Positions 8,410-16,790 are shown, counted from the first letter of the stretch. The stretch is DNA of 37,002 bases from Spirochaetaceae bacterium (GCA_007694005.1 RECN01000078.1:1-37002), one strand, 5' to 3'. Notes: generated from the sequence alone by a model not told the origin. A program made the numbers and translations.

Positions 8410-9155
8410 TGCTCGTTTTTGAGTCCTGTACGGCCGGGTACGGTGGTGCACCGGTGTTTCGGAACCTGGGGTTTTCGGTGGCCGCCGGTGAACTGTACGC
8501 CATCATCGGGCGATCCGGCTGTGGCAAGACCACGCTGCTCTCGGCTGCCGCCGGGCTTCATCGTCTGGAAGCTGGCGCTGTTCTGCGTGACGGTGAGCCC
8601 ATACTCGCGCCGCATCCCCGGGTCGGGCTGGTACCGCAGCAGCCGGGGCTCTTTCCCTGGTATACCGTTGTCCGCAACGTCGGGCTTGGTCTCGAGATTT
8701 CCGGCATACGCCGCCGGAGCAGGGAATACTCGGATCGGGTATCGAGAGCTCTCGAAGCGGTCGGGCTTACGCATCTGCGGTCCCGCTATCCGGCCCGGCT
8801 TTCAGGTGGTGAGGCGCAGCGGGTCTCGCTCGCCCGAACGCTCGTGCGTGAACCCGACGTGCTGCTGCTCGATGAGCCCTTTTCCGCACTCGATGCCATT
8901 ACCCGTGAAGCGCTGCAGGACGATCTTATGAAACTTCTCTCCCTGAGGCGTCTCGCGGCGGTTCTTGTGACGCACAGTATAGAGGAAGCGGTCTTTCTCG
9001 GGAGTCGCATTGCGATCATGAGCGGAAGTCCCGCCGGACTGACGGAGCTTCCGTCCGGACCCGATCGCAGTACCCGCACCTGGTCGCGTATCGATCAGGC
9101 CTACACCGAGCAGTGCAGGGACGTCAGGAAACGCTTTGGAGCTCTGCATGGCTGA
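8409..9155 (+). CDS. ABC transporter ATPase, SsuB/TauB/ThiZ type
   Basis: A 248-residue ATPase with Walker A GRSGCGKTT (about residues 34-42), Q-loop LVPQQPGLFPW, signature LSGGEAQRVSLARTL, Walker B VLLLDEPFSALD and switch His in VTHSIEE. The Q-loop ending in FPW is typical of the nitrate/sulfonate/taurine/ThiZ ATPase subgroup, which agrees with the NMT1-like binding protein upstream. Its ATG shares one base with that gene's TGA, and its own end overlaps the permease start by 8 bases, so the three are translated as a unit. There is no C-terminal regulatory domain. Confidence 0.92.
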   Translation: MLVFESCTAGYGGAPVFRNLGFSVAAGELYAIIGRSGCGKTTLLSAAAGLHRLEAGAVLRDGEPILAPHPRVGLVPQQPGLFPWYTVVRNVGLGLEISGIRRRSREYSDRVSRALEAVGLTHLRSRYPARLSGGEAQRVSLARTLVREPDVLLLDEPFSALDAITREALQDDLMKLLSLRRLAAVLVTHSIEEAVFLGSRIAIMSGSPAGLTELPSGPDRSTRTWSRIDQAYTEQCRDVRKRFGALHG

Positions 9156-9900
9156 TCCGGGACGATCGGTTCTGAGACGTGTCGGGAACCTTGGCAGCGG
9201 CGCCGCTGTTATCGTCGGTGTCTGGTGGATTCTGGCGCTCGTTGTATCAAACAGGGTTCTGCCCCCGCCGCATGTCGTGTTTGCGCGTGTGTTCGAGCTC
9301 TTTCCGAACCCGCTTCTGGCCCACGCACAGGCGAGCCTTGCGCGTGTTCTGAAGGCCGTAGGTCTTGCGACCGTCTGCGCGCTGCCGCTCGGAATTCTTC
9401 TCGGCCGTAACCGTGTGGCCGACTCGATACTCTCGCCGGCAGCCTACCTAATGTATCCGGTTCCGAAAATCGCGCTGCTTCCCATCGTGTTTCTGCTTCT
9501 CGGTGTCGGAGAAGAGGCCAGGGTCGGAATTGTCGCGCTTGTACTCTTCTTTCAGATGCTCTTCGTGGTTCGCGATGCCGCCCGGGCGGTGCCCGCCTCC
9601 TACGTGAAGGTACTCGCCGGACTCGGCGGACGTCCGATACATACGGTGCGATACGTCGTGCTCCCGGCGGTCCTGCCTGCGATACTCACCGGTCTGCGTA
9701 TCGGCATAGGTACGGCTCTCGCGGTGCTTTTTTTCGCCGAAACCTTCTTTACCCGCTACGGACTCGGATTCTTCATTATCGACAGCTGGAGCAAGGTCGC
9801 CTACGTAGACATGATGGCGGGAATCGTCGCTCTCTCGATCGTGGGTATTGCCCTGTTTACCATAGTCGATCTACTCGAAAGCGTGTTCGTCAGGCACTGA
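9148..9900 (+). CDS. ABC transporter permease, SsuC/TauC/ThiX type
   Basis: A 250-residue inner-membrane protein with about six membrane segments. The loop GLGGRPIHTVRYVVLPAVLPAI is the EAA motif that docks the ATPase, and YPVPKIALLPIVFLLLGVGEEA is the conserved stretch of the SsuC/TauC/ThiX family. I chose ATG 9148, 6 bases after GGAG, over a TTG twelve bases earlier. The last 11 bases overlap the end of the convergent flavoprotein gene. It completes the importer; a single permease gene implies a homodimer. Confidence 0.92.
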   Translation: MADPGRSVLRRVGNLGSGAAVIVGVWWILALVVSNRVLPPPHVVFARVFELFPNPLLAHAQASLARVLKAVGLATVCALPLGILLGRNRVADSILSPAAYLMYPVPKIALLPIVFLLLGVGEEARVGIVALVLFFQMLFVVRDAARAVPASYVKVLAGLGGRPIHTVRYVVLPAVLPAILTGLRIGIGTALAVLFFAETFFTRYGLGFFIIDSWSKVAYVDMMAGIVALSIVGIALFTIVDLLESVFVRH

Positions 9901-11248
9901 AGATTTCGACAATGGTCGGGTGCCCACCGGGGATGCGCGAGATCTGTTCGACAGTAAGCCCCGCGTTGCAGGCAAGCTGTATGAAGGTGCACAGAGTCGC
10001 CGCCTGTTCCCCGAACGCAGCGCCCGCGACCACGGTATCATCGCTTCTTCTGATCCACAGCTTCACGAAACCCGCAGTTGACCCGTGTATGTGTGCAGCA
10101 AGAAGCGCCGTGTACGACCGGCGTACGAGCTCGTATTCATCGGTGCTTTCCTCAGGCAGGCTGTCGACCGGGCCCACCCACGCCACCTCGGGGTTGCTGT
10201 AGACGGCTTCGAGGATCTCAACGTGTCCGGGGCTGGTCGCCGTCGGAGGTGTCACCGCTGCCACCGGAGCATCTGCCGGTGTTTCGCCACCCACGGCCCT
10301 GACCGCTTCGCGGGCTTCATGGACCGCCTTCGCGACGGTGAAGGTACCTCCTGCCGCATCACCAATAGCGTATACGGTGGGGACGGAGGTCTGGCCCTGC
10401 GCGTCAGTCTCAAGGCCGCCGTCAGACCGGCGCCGAAAACGGGATGCCGAATCGGCCCCACCGGCGTCGATGCAGCTGAGATCAGCGGCTCTGCCGGTCG
10501 CGATAAAGGCGTGGCTGCTTTCGATGACGCGACCGTCTGCGGTGTGCGTGTGAACGCGGTCTCCGACCTGTTCGACCTTCGTTATCGCGGTCCGGCGATG
10601 CACGGAAATCCCCTGGTCGGTTTCGAGATGATGGGTAATCGCCTCGGCGACCTCTTTTTCACCGCGCGACAGGAGTCGGGCCCCGCGGGTGCATATCTCG
10701 ACACGGCTGCCGAGGGCGGCAAAGGCTGAGGCGTACTCGGTCGTCGTCACACCGCCACCGACGAAGACGATGTGTTCCGGGATAGCGGTCAGGGTCTGCG
10801 TATGCCGTGGTGCGATGATGCGGTCTCCGTTGGGTTTGACCCCGGGTGCAAAGGTCGGCTCTGAACCGGCAGCGATTATGATCGCTTCTCCCTGCAGCGT
10901 GCGCACCGGGGCCGGTTCGTCTCCCTCGTACACGTCCACCGCGTTCGAGGCGTTAAGCACCGCGCGCCCCTGTACTAACTCGACCCCGGCGGCGGCGAGC
11001 TCGGAGCTGTTCTGCGCGATCCATTCCTTGCGGGTGGCGTTGATGTGCGAAACGATCGCCCCGGCATTCGTCTGTCCGTGCCCGCCGGCGGCGTGCAGCC
11101 ATACTTTGCTCGGAAGCAGACTGCCCATGGTTGCGCGCCCACCGGCCGGAGTCGCCGATACGAGCTGTACCGTATACCCCGCGCGTCGTGCCTGCCGTGC
11201 TGCCTCGAGCCCCGCAGGCCCGCCACCGATAATCACTACATTACTCAT
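9890..11248 (-). CDS. Pyridine nucleotide-disulfide oxidoreductase-like flavoprotein without redox cysteines
   Basis: A 452-residue protein with the whole architecture of dihydrolipoamide dehydrogenase, mercuric reductase and glutathione reductase: FAD Rossmann motif GGGPAGLEAA (residues 8-17), NAD motif VFVGGGVTTTEYAS, the second FAD segment VYAIGDAAGG and a dimerisation domain ending in HPTIVE (443-448). In place of the canonical GGTCLNVGCIPSK it has GGRATMGSLLPSK (36-48), so the two cysteines are Ala39 and Leu44. The C-terminal His-Glu pair is kept. It therefore should not do dithiol chemistry but may still pass hydride from NAD(P)H to FAD. Upstream is a very AT-rich stretch and the divergent dCMP deaminase. 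The substrate is unknown. Confidence 0.9.
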   Translation of the reverse strand: MSNVVIIGGGPAGLEAARQARRAGYTVQLVSATPAGGRATMGSLLPSKVWLHAAGGHGQTNAGAIVSHINATRKEWIAQNSSELAAAGVELVQGRAVLNASNAVDVYEGDEPAPVRTLQGEAIIIAAGSEPTFAPGVKPNGDRIIAPRHTQTLTAIPEHIVFVGGGVTTTEYASAFAALGSRVEICTRGARLLSRGEKEVAEAITHHLETDQGISVHRRTAITKVEQVGDRVHTHTADGRVIESSHAFIATGRAADLSCIDAGGADSASRFRRRSDGGLETDAQGQTSVPTVYAIGDAAGGTFTVAKAVHEAREAVRAVGGETPADAPVAAVTPPTATSPGHVEILEAVYSNPEVAWVGPVDSLPEESTDEYELVRRSYTALLAAHIHGSTAGFVKLWIRRSDDTVVAGAAFGEQAATLCTFIQLACNAGLTVEQISRIPGGHPTIVEIFSA

Positions 11249-11310
11249 ACATATAAAATATCATATATAAATGCCGGTGACAATCCCGGCCCGGTTACAA
11301 CCTCTGCCCG
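11249..11310. promoter_or_regulatory. AT-rich divergent intergenic region
   Basis: These 62 bases separate the flavoprotein gene (minus) from the dCMP deaminase gene (plus). The part from about 11249 to 11273 is almost pure A/T with overlapping TATAAA, CATATA and TATATA strings, in sharp contrast to the GC-rich surroundings. It probably holds one or both -10 elements; no convincing -35 can be assigned, and neither gene has a Shine-Dalgarno. Confidence 0.4.
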
Positions 11311-11844
11311 GTGACAGAACCGCATCCCTGTGACAGACTGCTCTCTGTGGAAACACCGAACCTGAGCTCATCCGCTATTGATGATCAACTGCTCGCTTCC
11401 GTTACCGATGCGACGACCCGACTCGACGGACGTCCGTCGTGGGACGCCTACTTCATGGCGACGGCTCTGCTTCTGGCCTCCCGGTCGAGCTGCGAGCGGC
11501 TGCACGTCGGGTGCGTAATCGTCTCTGGCGGCGACAACCGCAATCGCATAATCGCAGCCGGGTATAACGGTCATCTGCCGGGAACTCCTCACAGCTCGCG
11601 CATGCGCGACGGGCACGAGCAGGCCACGGTGCACGCGGAGCAGAACGCAATTGCCGATGCTGCGCGCCGCGGCGCAGGTCTCGACGGAGCGACCATCTAC
11701 GTTACGCACTTTCCCTGCATCAACTGCGCGAAAATCCTCGCAGCCGCCGGGGTCAGCGAGATCGTATACCATCTCGACTACCGGAACGACCCCATCGTAC
11801 CGGAGTTGCTGTCCGACGCCGCCGTTTCCCTGAGGCAGCTCTGA
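11311..11844 (+). CDS. dCMP deaminase family protein (ComEB type)
   Basis: A zinc-dependent deaminase, probably converting dCMP to dUMP for thymidylate synthesis. Zinc and catalytic motifs are HAEQNA (His108, catalytic Glu110) and PCINC (Cys136 and Cys139). RPSWDAYFMATALLLASRS before them is the standard ComEB/dCMP deaminase N-terminus, and AAGYNGHLPGTPH is the substrate loop. The start is uncertain: GTG 11311 gives 177 residues, GTG 11347 would remove 12 residues that are not conserved; neither has a good ribosome site. It is followed after ten bases by the secreted protein gene, so the two may share a transcript. Confidence 0.88.
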   Translation: MTEPHPCDRLLSVETPNLSSSAIDDQLLASVTDATTRLDGRPSWDAYFMATALLLASRSSCERLHVGCVIVSGGDNRNRIIAAGYNGHLPGTPHSSRMRDGHEQATVHAEQNAIADAARRGAGLDGATIYVTHFPCINCAKILAAAGVSEIVYHLDYRNDPIVPELLSDAAVSLRQL

Positions 11845-11854
11845 GGAGGTCGCC

Positions 11855-13375
11855 ATGAAGCGAAGGACTCGCGGTCGCGTATGGCTCCGAGCACTGTTCC
11901 TGCTCGTGCTTCTGCCGGTCCTGCCACCGCTGTCCGCCCAGGTCAGACACGCGGAGCGGGCAGTCGAGCTTCAGTGCGGTCCGGACACCGACGCCGCGAT
12001 CACCGTCGAACTGCATACCGAAAGCGGGGCGCCGCTCGTCCTGCACCTCATGCTGCAGGATCCCGAAGGCATCGCCGAGCGTCTTGTCATCGATACCGGT
12101 GTCGCCAGGCTCGATATGGTCCTGCCTGCACAGGAAGAACACAGCGTCACCATCAGTCCCTTCGCCGAGCCCGGTGTCTACGATCTGCGCCTTGAAATCG
12201 GTACCGCACACGGGACCTGCTCGCGCGAGTTCCGCATCGGCTTCATGGACTTCCGGTGGGGGCGCGACAATTTCCGCTTTGGAAATAACGGATCAACCAC
12301 GCACGGGGAGGTGCGTCCGTACTCAGTGAACCTGCTCGAGTGGGGACGGGATCGCTTCGGTGAACTCTCTCCGGTGGAAGAGGTGGCGATGATCCGTCGA
12401 ACCTACGAGCTCTTCAAGGGTGCGACCGGACGCTGCTACGCGTTCAGCGTCAGTCAGGCACGATTCATGGAAGACCCCGGTCTTCTGCCTTCGTATTATC
12501 CTCACGTGTACCGGGTGTTCGCCGGAGCATCCGCCATACAACGCGACATGAATCGCGTACAGAACGATACGGTGTTTCAGTATTTTGTCGCAGGTGCCTA
12601 CGATGTGCATCACCGGCAGTCGGCCCGTGAGCGGGCGGCAGAGGTACACGCGATCATGGATCGCATCACCGAAGGCCGCGCAGCTCCGTTCGGCTATCTC
12701 GGCGAGGACAGGCATCATTCCATGCTCGCCTACGGCTTCATACACGATCCCGCAGGAGGGATAGTGCAGCTTGTCGCGGCGAACAACTGGAAGGAACAGC
12801 AGACACATAACCTCTCGAGCGACGACGCTGAGCTGGTGCTCATCAGGCTTCATGAAACCGACGAGGAGTCCATACGCTGGCTCGACGAGCCTATACGGGC
12901 CTATCGGAATGCCGACAAGATCGTATTTATTGATCCGGACCTGGTCGAGCCTCCCGCTGCGGACACGCTTGCGCAGATGGTACAGGACGTTCTGGACGCG
13001 CTCCGCAGCCCCGCGCAACGCAGCGCAATCGTAGTCGAAACGGTCAGATCATCCATGCTCGTCGACGGAGACGGAAACCGGGCAGGGAGGGACGGAGGAC
13101 GACGGTACTCCGATATACCGGGGGTGACGTTTCGGGTCCACGGGGAGAACATGGTTTTCGAAGTGTCCGGGGAGCTGTGGGATGATCTCGAGCTGGTGCT
13201 TCACAGGCTCGAGCGTGAGGGATCGGAGGTTCTTCCCGAGACGCGCATTGCGCTTCTTGATCCGGGTGATCCGCTCGTCGGAACCGAGGCTGCCGCGCGG
13301 ATCATGCGTGACGTTTCGATGAACCCTGCCGAACCAACCCGTTTCCCGTTACGCGACCTCCGTCCCCGGCAGTAA
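11855..13375 (+). CDS. Secreted protein with papain-like Cys/His/Asn pattern
   Basis: A 506-residue exported protein with signal peptide (RALFLLVLLPVLPPLSAQ), preceded by a strong GAGGAGG 6 bases before ATG 11855. I do not recognise a named family. Residues about 35-130 look like a beta-rich domain. From about 132 there is DFRWGRDNFRFGNN, then TGRCYAFS (Cys194), and later RHHSMLAYGF (His287/288) and VAANN (Asn310/311). The order Cys, His, Asn with small hydrophobic surroundings is what papain-like cysteine peptidases and transglutaminase-like folds show, so a hydrolase domain is a reasonable guess. The last 150 residues are unassigned. It probably acts in the periplasm or outside the cell. 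Confidence 0.6.
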   Translation: MKRRTRGRVWLRALFLLVLLPVLPPLSAQVRHAERAVELQCGPDTDAAITVELHTESGAPLVLHLMLQDPEGIAERLVIDTGVARLDMVLPAQEEHSVTISPFAEPGVYDLRLEIGTAHGTCSREFRIGFMDFRWGRDNFRFGNNGSTTHGEVRPYSVNLLEWGRDRFGELSPVEEVAMIRRTYELFKGATGRCYAFSVSQARFMEDPGLLPSYYPHVYRVFAGASAIQRDMNRVQNDTVFQYFVAGAYDVHHRQSARERAAEVHAIMDRITEGRAAPFGYLGEDRHHSMLAYGFIHDPAGGIVQLVAANNWKEQQTHNLSSDDAELVLIRLHETDEESIRWLDEPIRAYRNADKIVFIDPDLVEPPAADTLAQMVQDVLDALRSPAQRSAIVVETVRSSMLVDGDGNRAGRDGGRRYSDIPGVTFRVHGENMVFEVSGELWDDLELVLHRLEREGSEVLPETRIALLDPGDPLVGTEAAARIMRDVSMNPAEPTRFPLRDLRPRQ

Positions 13376-13429
13376 CTCCGGCTGCTATTGACGCCCCGGT
13401 ATAAGCTAGTGCCGGCAAACAATGTTACT

Positions 13430-13444
13430 TGATAATTACTATCC
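13430..13444. promoter_or_regulatory. Fur/PerR-like box upstream of the metal-exporting ATPase
   Basis: TGATAAT-T-ACTATCC is a 7-1-7 inverted repeat; the left half matches the Fur consensus half TGATAAT exactly and the right half matches ATTATCA at five of seven positions. It lies 73 bases before the ATPase ATG in an otherwise gene-free gap of 141 bases (13376-13516). Promoter boxes around it are not clear. A role in iron- or peroxide-dependent control of the exporter is inferred. Confidence 0.45.
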
Positions 13445-13516
13445 GCACGGGTAATTCTGCTCTGGTATTGCCGCCTCCTGTGGCATATCCTGATCGTACA
13501 GGAGCAGCACGCTATC

Positions 13517-15595
13517 ATGCCCGAGAATCACGAACACACCCGTACGCGGTGGATCAGATCAATACCGCCGGAGGCGATTGCCGTCGCGATCACGCTCATC
13601 TCCCTGATTACCGGCTTCGTCCTCGAACGTACGGCGGGATTTCTTTCCCTCGCGGCATGGACTGCCTACGCGGTTTCCTATGTTTTTGGCGGGTATTTTG
13701 GACTCAGAGCGGGGGTGGCGACGCTCGTCGAGCGCAAGATTGACATAGATCTGCTCATGGTGCTCGCTGCCATTGGTGCGGCGATTGTCGGAGCACCGTT
13801 TGAAGGCGCGCTCCTGCTGTTTCTGTTTTCGCTGTCGAATGTGCTGCAGGATTACGCCCTCGACCGGACACGCAGTGCAATCAGGGCCTTAAGCGAACTC
13901 CGTCCCGATACAGCCATCATTCTTGAGCATGCTTCAGACCGTACGGGGCGCGAGCTTCCCGTGCGGGACGTCCCCGTCGGTGCAATCATGCAGCTCAAAC
14001 CGGGCGGGCGGGTTCCGCTCGACGGAACCGTCATGCAGGGACAGAGCAGCGTCGATCAGTCGAGCGTAACCGGAGAGTCTCTGCCGGTGGAAAAGGGAGT
14101 CGGTGACGCGGTCCTCGCCGGAACCATGAACCAGAATGGTGAACTGATTTGTGAAGTCACAAAGAGCGCCGACCACTCGACTATCGCGAAGGTGATCGGT
14201 CTTGTTGAAAGCGCGCAGGAAAACAAGGCAAAGACCGCGAGGTTTCTCGAAACATTTGAGCAATACTACGCTGCGTTCGTGATTCTCTTCACCGTAGCTG
14301 TGTGGGCGGTCCCCTTCTACTTCTTTGGCGAGTCCTTCAACAGCAGTTTCTATCGGGCAATGACGGTCATGGTGGCAGCGTCTCCCTGTGCCCTCATAAT
14401 CAGCACGCCCGCGAGCATCCTTTCGGCCATAGGGAACGGTGCGCGAAGGGGGCTTCTGTTCAAGGGTGGCGTTCACGTCGAACAGTCGGGTGGACTCAAG
14501 GTCATTGCCTTTGACAAGACCGGTACCCTGACCCGCGGCAGACCCGAAGTGCACGAGATACAGCTTGTCGCGACCGACGAAGGCAATGCAGGCCGGGATA
14601 CCGCCGATTCGGTGCTCGCGCTCGCCGCGGGGCTCGAGAGTGCGAGCGAGCACGTCATTGCAGCGTCTATCTGCGAGCAGGCACGCACCCGGGGGCTGAC
14701 GTTTCCTGCAGTCTCGCAGTTCGAGAATATCCCGGGAGTCGGGATCAGCGGCAGCATAGACGGTGAAATCTACCTCGTCGGCAGCCCTTCGCTGCTCAGG
14801 ACAGGTATAGATGCGAAAGAGGAAGCAGAAATCGCGGAGCTGGTCGCCGACCTGCAGGACAGACAGCATACCGTCGTGGTGGTTTCGCGCGGCACTCGTG
14901 ACGCGCACCGCGTCATCGGTCTCATAGGCCTGAAAGATCAGATACGGCCAGAGTCGGCCCGCATTGTCCGTGAGCTCAAGGCCGAAGGAATACTGCGGGT
15001 AGTCATGCTGACCGGTGACAACGAGAGGACCGCCGAGGCGATCGCAGCCGAGGCGGGGGTGGATGAAGTGTTCTGCGAGCTCCTGCCCGAAGATAAACTC
15101 ACCGTGATCGAGCGCCTTGAGCGCGAGTACGGACCGACGGCCATGATCGGAGACGGGGTCAACGACGCCCCGGCACTCGCTGCTGCGTCCGTCGGGGTGG
15201 CCATGGGTGCCGCGGGCACCGACGTAGCGCTTGAGACGGCAGATGTTGTACTCCTGTCGGATGATCTTGAGATGGTACCGTACCTCGTTTCCCTGAGTAG
15301 AAAGACCCGGCAGACGCTCGTGGTCAATCTGACAGCCGCCATGAGCCTGATTGCGCTCATGCTCGCGGGAATCTTCTTCTTTGCGCTCCCCTTACCGCTC
15401 GCGGTGATCGGGCACGAAGGGGGGACGGTGCTCGTAAGCCTGAACGGTCTGCGCCTGCTCGCGTACCGGCGGCGGCGACGACGCGGTTCGAGTACGGATG
15501 CGGTCACCCGGAGTGGTCTTAGAGCCCCATCTCCTGACGGCGCTGTTCCGCGTGCTCGCGTATGTGTTCGGCGAAATCAGGATAGCGTTCGATAA
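13517..15595 (+). CDS. P1B-4-type metal-exporting P-type ATPase
   Basis: A 692-residue pump that couples ATP hydrolysis to metal export across the inner membrane. Visible are TGES (185-188), the transmembrane metal site SPC (289-291), the phosphorylated Asp in DKTGTLT (333-339), GDGVND (545-550) and HEGGT in the last membrane segment (633-637). SPC plus HEGGT marks subgroup P1B-4 (CoaT, CtpD, CzcP, PfeT), whose substrates are Co2+, Fe2+, Ni2+ or Zn2+; Cu and classic Zn/Cd pumps have CPC. There is no N-terminal metal-binding domain. The usual HP dipeptide of the nucleotide domain is His-Val (379-380). The final 40 residues lie beyond the usual end and overlap the convergent channel gene by 77 bases. 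The Fur-like box upstream favours iron. Confidence 0.93.
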   Translation: MPENHEHTRTRWIRSIPPEAIAVAITLISLITGFVLERTAGFLSLAAWTAYAVSYVFGGYFGLRAGVATLVERKIDIDLLMVLAAIGAAIVGAPFEGALLLFLFSLSNVLQDYALDRTRSAIRALSELRPDTAIILEHASDRTGRELPVRDVPVGAIMQLKPGGRVPLDGTVMQGQSSVDQSSVTGESLPVEKGVGDAVLAGTMNQNGELICEVTKSADHSTIAKVIGLVESAQENKAKTARFLETFEQYYAAFVILFTVAVWAVPFYFFGESFNSSFYRAMTVMVAASPCALIISTPASILSAIGNGARRGLLFKGGVHVEQSGGLKVIAFDKTGTLTRGRPEVHEIQLVATDEGNAGRDTADSVLALAAGLESASEHVIAASICEQARTRGLTFPAVSQFENIPGVGISGSIDGEIYLVGSPSLLRTGIDAKEEAEIAELVADLQDRQHTVVVVSRGTRDAHRVIGLIGLKDQIRPESARIVRELKAEGILRVVMLTGDNERTAEAIAAEAGVDEVFCELLPEDKLTVIERLEREYGPTAMIGDGVNDAPALAAASVGVAMGAAGTDVALETADVVLLSDDLEMVPYLVSLSRKTRQTLVVNLTAAMSLIALMLAGIFFFALPLPLAVIGHEGGTVLVSLNGLRLLAYRRRRRRGSSTDAVTRSGLRAPSPDGAVPRARVCVRRNQDSVR

Positions 15596-16790
15596 TGCGA
15601 TTAAAGGTATCCTGATCGAGTCGGTATATGTCGCAGTAGTCGTTCGCACGTATGGTCGCGGTGCGTTCGGTCGCGAGAAGCAGGGCTATCTCGCCAAAAA
15701 ACTGACCATCGGTCAGCGTGGCGTAGACGGTCTGTTCATCGCCCGAGACAACTCGGACCGATCCCCGGGAAATGAAGTACATCTCGCGTCCAGTTTCCCC
15801 TTTGCGGACTACGTAGTCGTCGGGCAGAAACACGGTCGCCTGAAGATTCAGGATCACATCCCGAATGAGTTGTTCACCCGCCCCCTGAAAGATCGGAACC
15901 TTCTCTATGATTTCGCTGTTGATGTGGTAGGCAATCTTCGTCCGAAGCGAGAGCGGCAGCTCGTCGAGTATGTTGGCTTCTTCGTGCCCACGCCTGCTGT
16001 TCCAGAGGTACTCGTAGTAATCGTTTACGCGGCGTTGCAGGTCGGCGGGTATGGAACGATAGCGGAGAAAGGTGTTGATGCGTTCGAGCTTTTCTCTGAA
16101 CTGTGTCTTGGCGACGTCGATATTCGCGATCAGACTCGCGATATTACCGATCACGAATCCGTAAAGACCAGCACCAAGTATCTGTATAAAGATCGTGTAT
16201 ATCGTCTGAGATGCGGTAACGGGGACCAGATCACCGTAGCCTATGGTCGTAAGCGTCGTGCTCGTCCAGTATATAGCCTGCAGGTACTGCGACCGTGCCG
16301 GGAGCGTGCGATCGACCGCGTCCAGGGCGATCCACCCGACCGCAACAAAGTGAGCGGTCAGAAGAATCCAGAACATGAGCACGGCCATGCGCACGACGCT
16401 CGGGTTTACGATCTGTACGCTCTTGAGTCTGTTTACCGTCGAACTGACCCGAATCAGTTTAACGAGTCGCAAAAGGCGAAGGAGTCGCAGTACCCGCAAT
16501 GGTGTCGCGATTAACGCGCCGAAGGGAATACTCGCGAGGCCGTCTACCCACACCCAGCCTTTGAGATACCGCGTCCGGGCTTCAGGTCCATTGGCCTTTG
16601 CTTTACGGTAGCGATAAAGAAGGTCAGCGACGAATACGGCGGTAAGCATCAGCTCGGCGACCAGGACCGAGGTAGTGCGCGTGGCCGGGAAGACCAGGCC
16701 GAGAGGGATCTCTATCGTAGCGTAAATTGTCGCAACGACGGCTGTGATCTCCCAGAAAAACCTACGACGCGATCCCGTTCCTGTCTGCAT
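15519..16790 (-). CDS. Cyclic-nucleotide-gated K+ channel, SthK-like
   Basis: A 423-residue channel subunit with six membrane segments. S4 is LRVLRLLRLLRLVKLIR (about 98-114), the pore has TTIGYGD (181-187), a K+-selective filter, followed by S6, a C-linker and a cyclic-nucleotide-binding domain from about 300. The phosphate-binding cassette reads FGEIALL (365-371) with Arg376-Thr377. The build and size resemble SthK of Spirochaeta thermophila, a cAMP-opened K+ channel used as a model for CNG channels; homology is likely, ligand preference untested. A GGGGAG precedes ATG 16790 by 12 bases. It is on the strand of the TRAP operon and 48 bases after the DUF1850 gene, so it could be its last gene. 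Confidence 0.93.
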   Translation of the reverse strand: MQTGTGSRRRFFWEITAVVATIYATIEIPLGLVFPATRTTSVLVAELMLTAVFVADLLYRYRKAKANGPEARTRYLKGWVWVDGLASIPFGALIATPLRVLRLLRLLRLVKLIRVSSTVNRLKSVQIVNPSVVRMAVLMFWILLTAHFVAVGWIALDAVDRTLPARSQYLQAIYWTSTTLTTIGYGDLVPVTASQTIYTIFIQILGAGLYGFVIGNIASLIANIDVAKTQFREKLERINTFLRYRSIPADLQRRVNDYYEYLWNSRRGHEEANILDELPLSLRTKIAYHINSEIIEKVPIFQGAGEQLIRDVILNLQATVFLPDDYVVRKGETGREMYFISRGSVRVVSGDEQTVYATLTDGQFFGEIALLLATERTATIRANDYCDIYRLDQDTFNRIIERYPDFAEHIREHAEQRRQEMGL

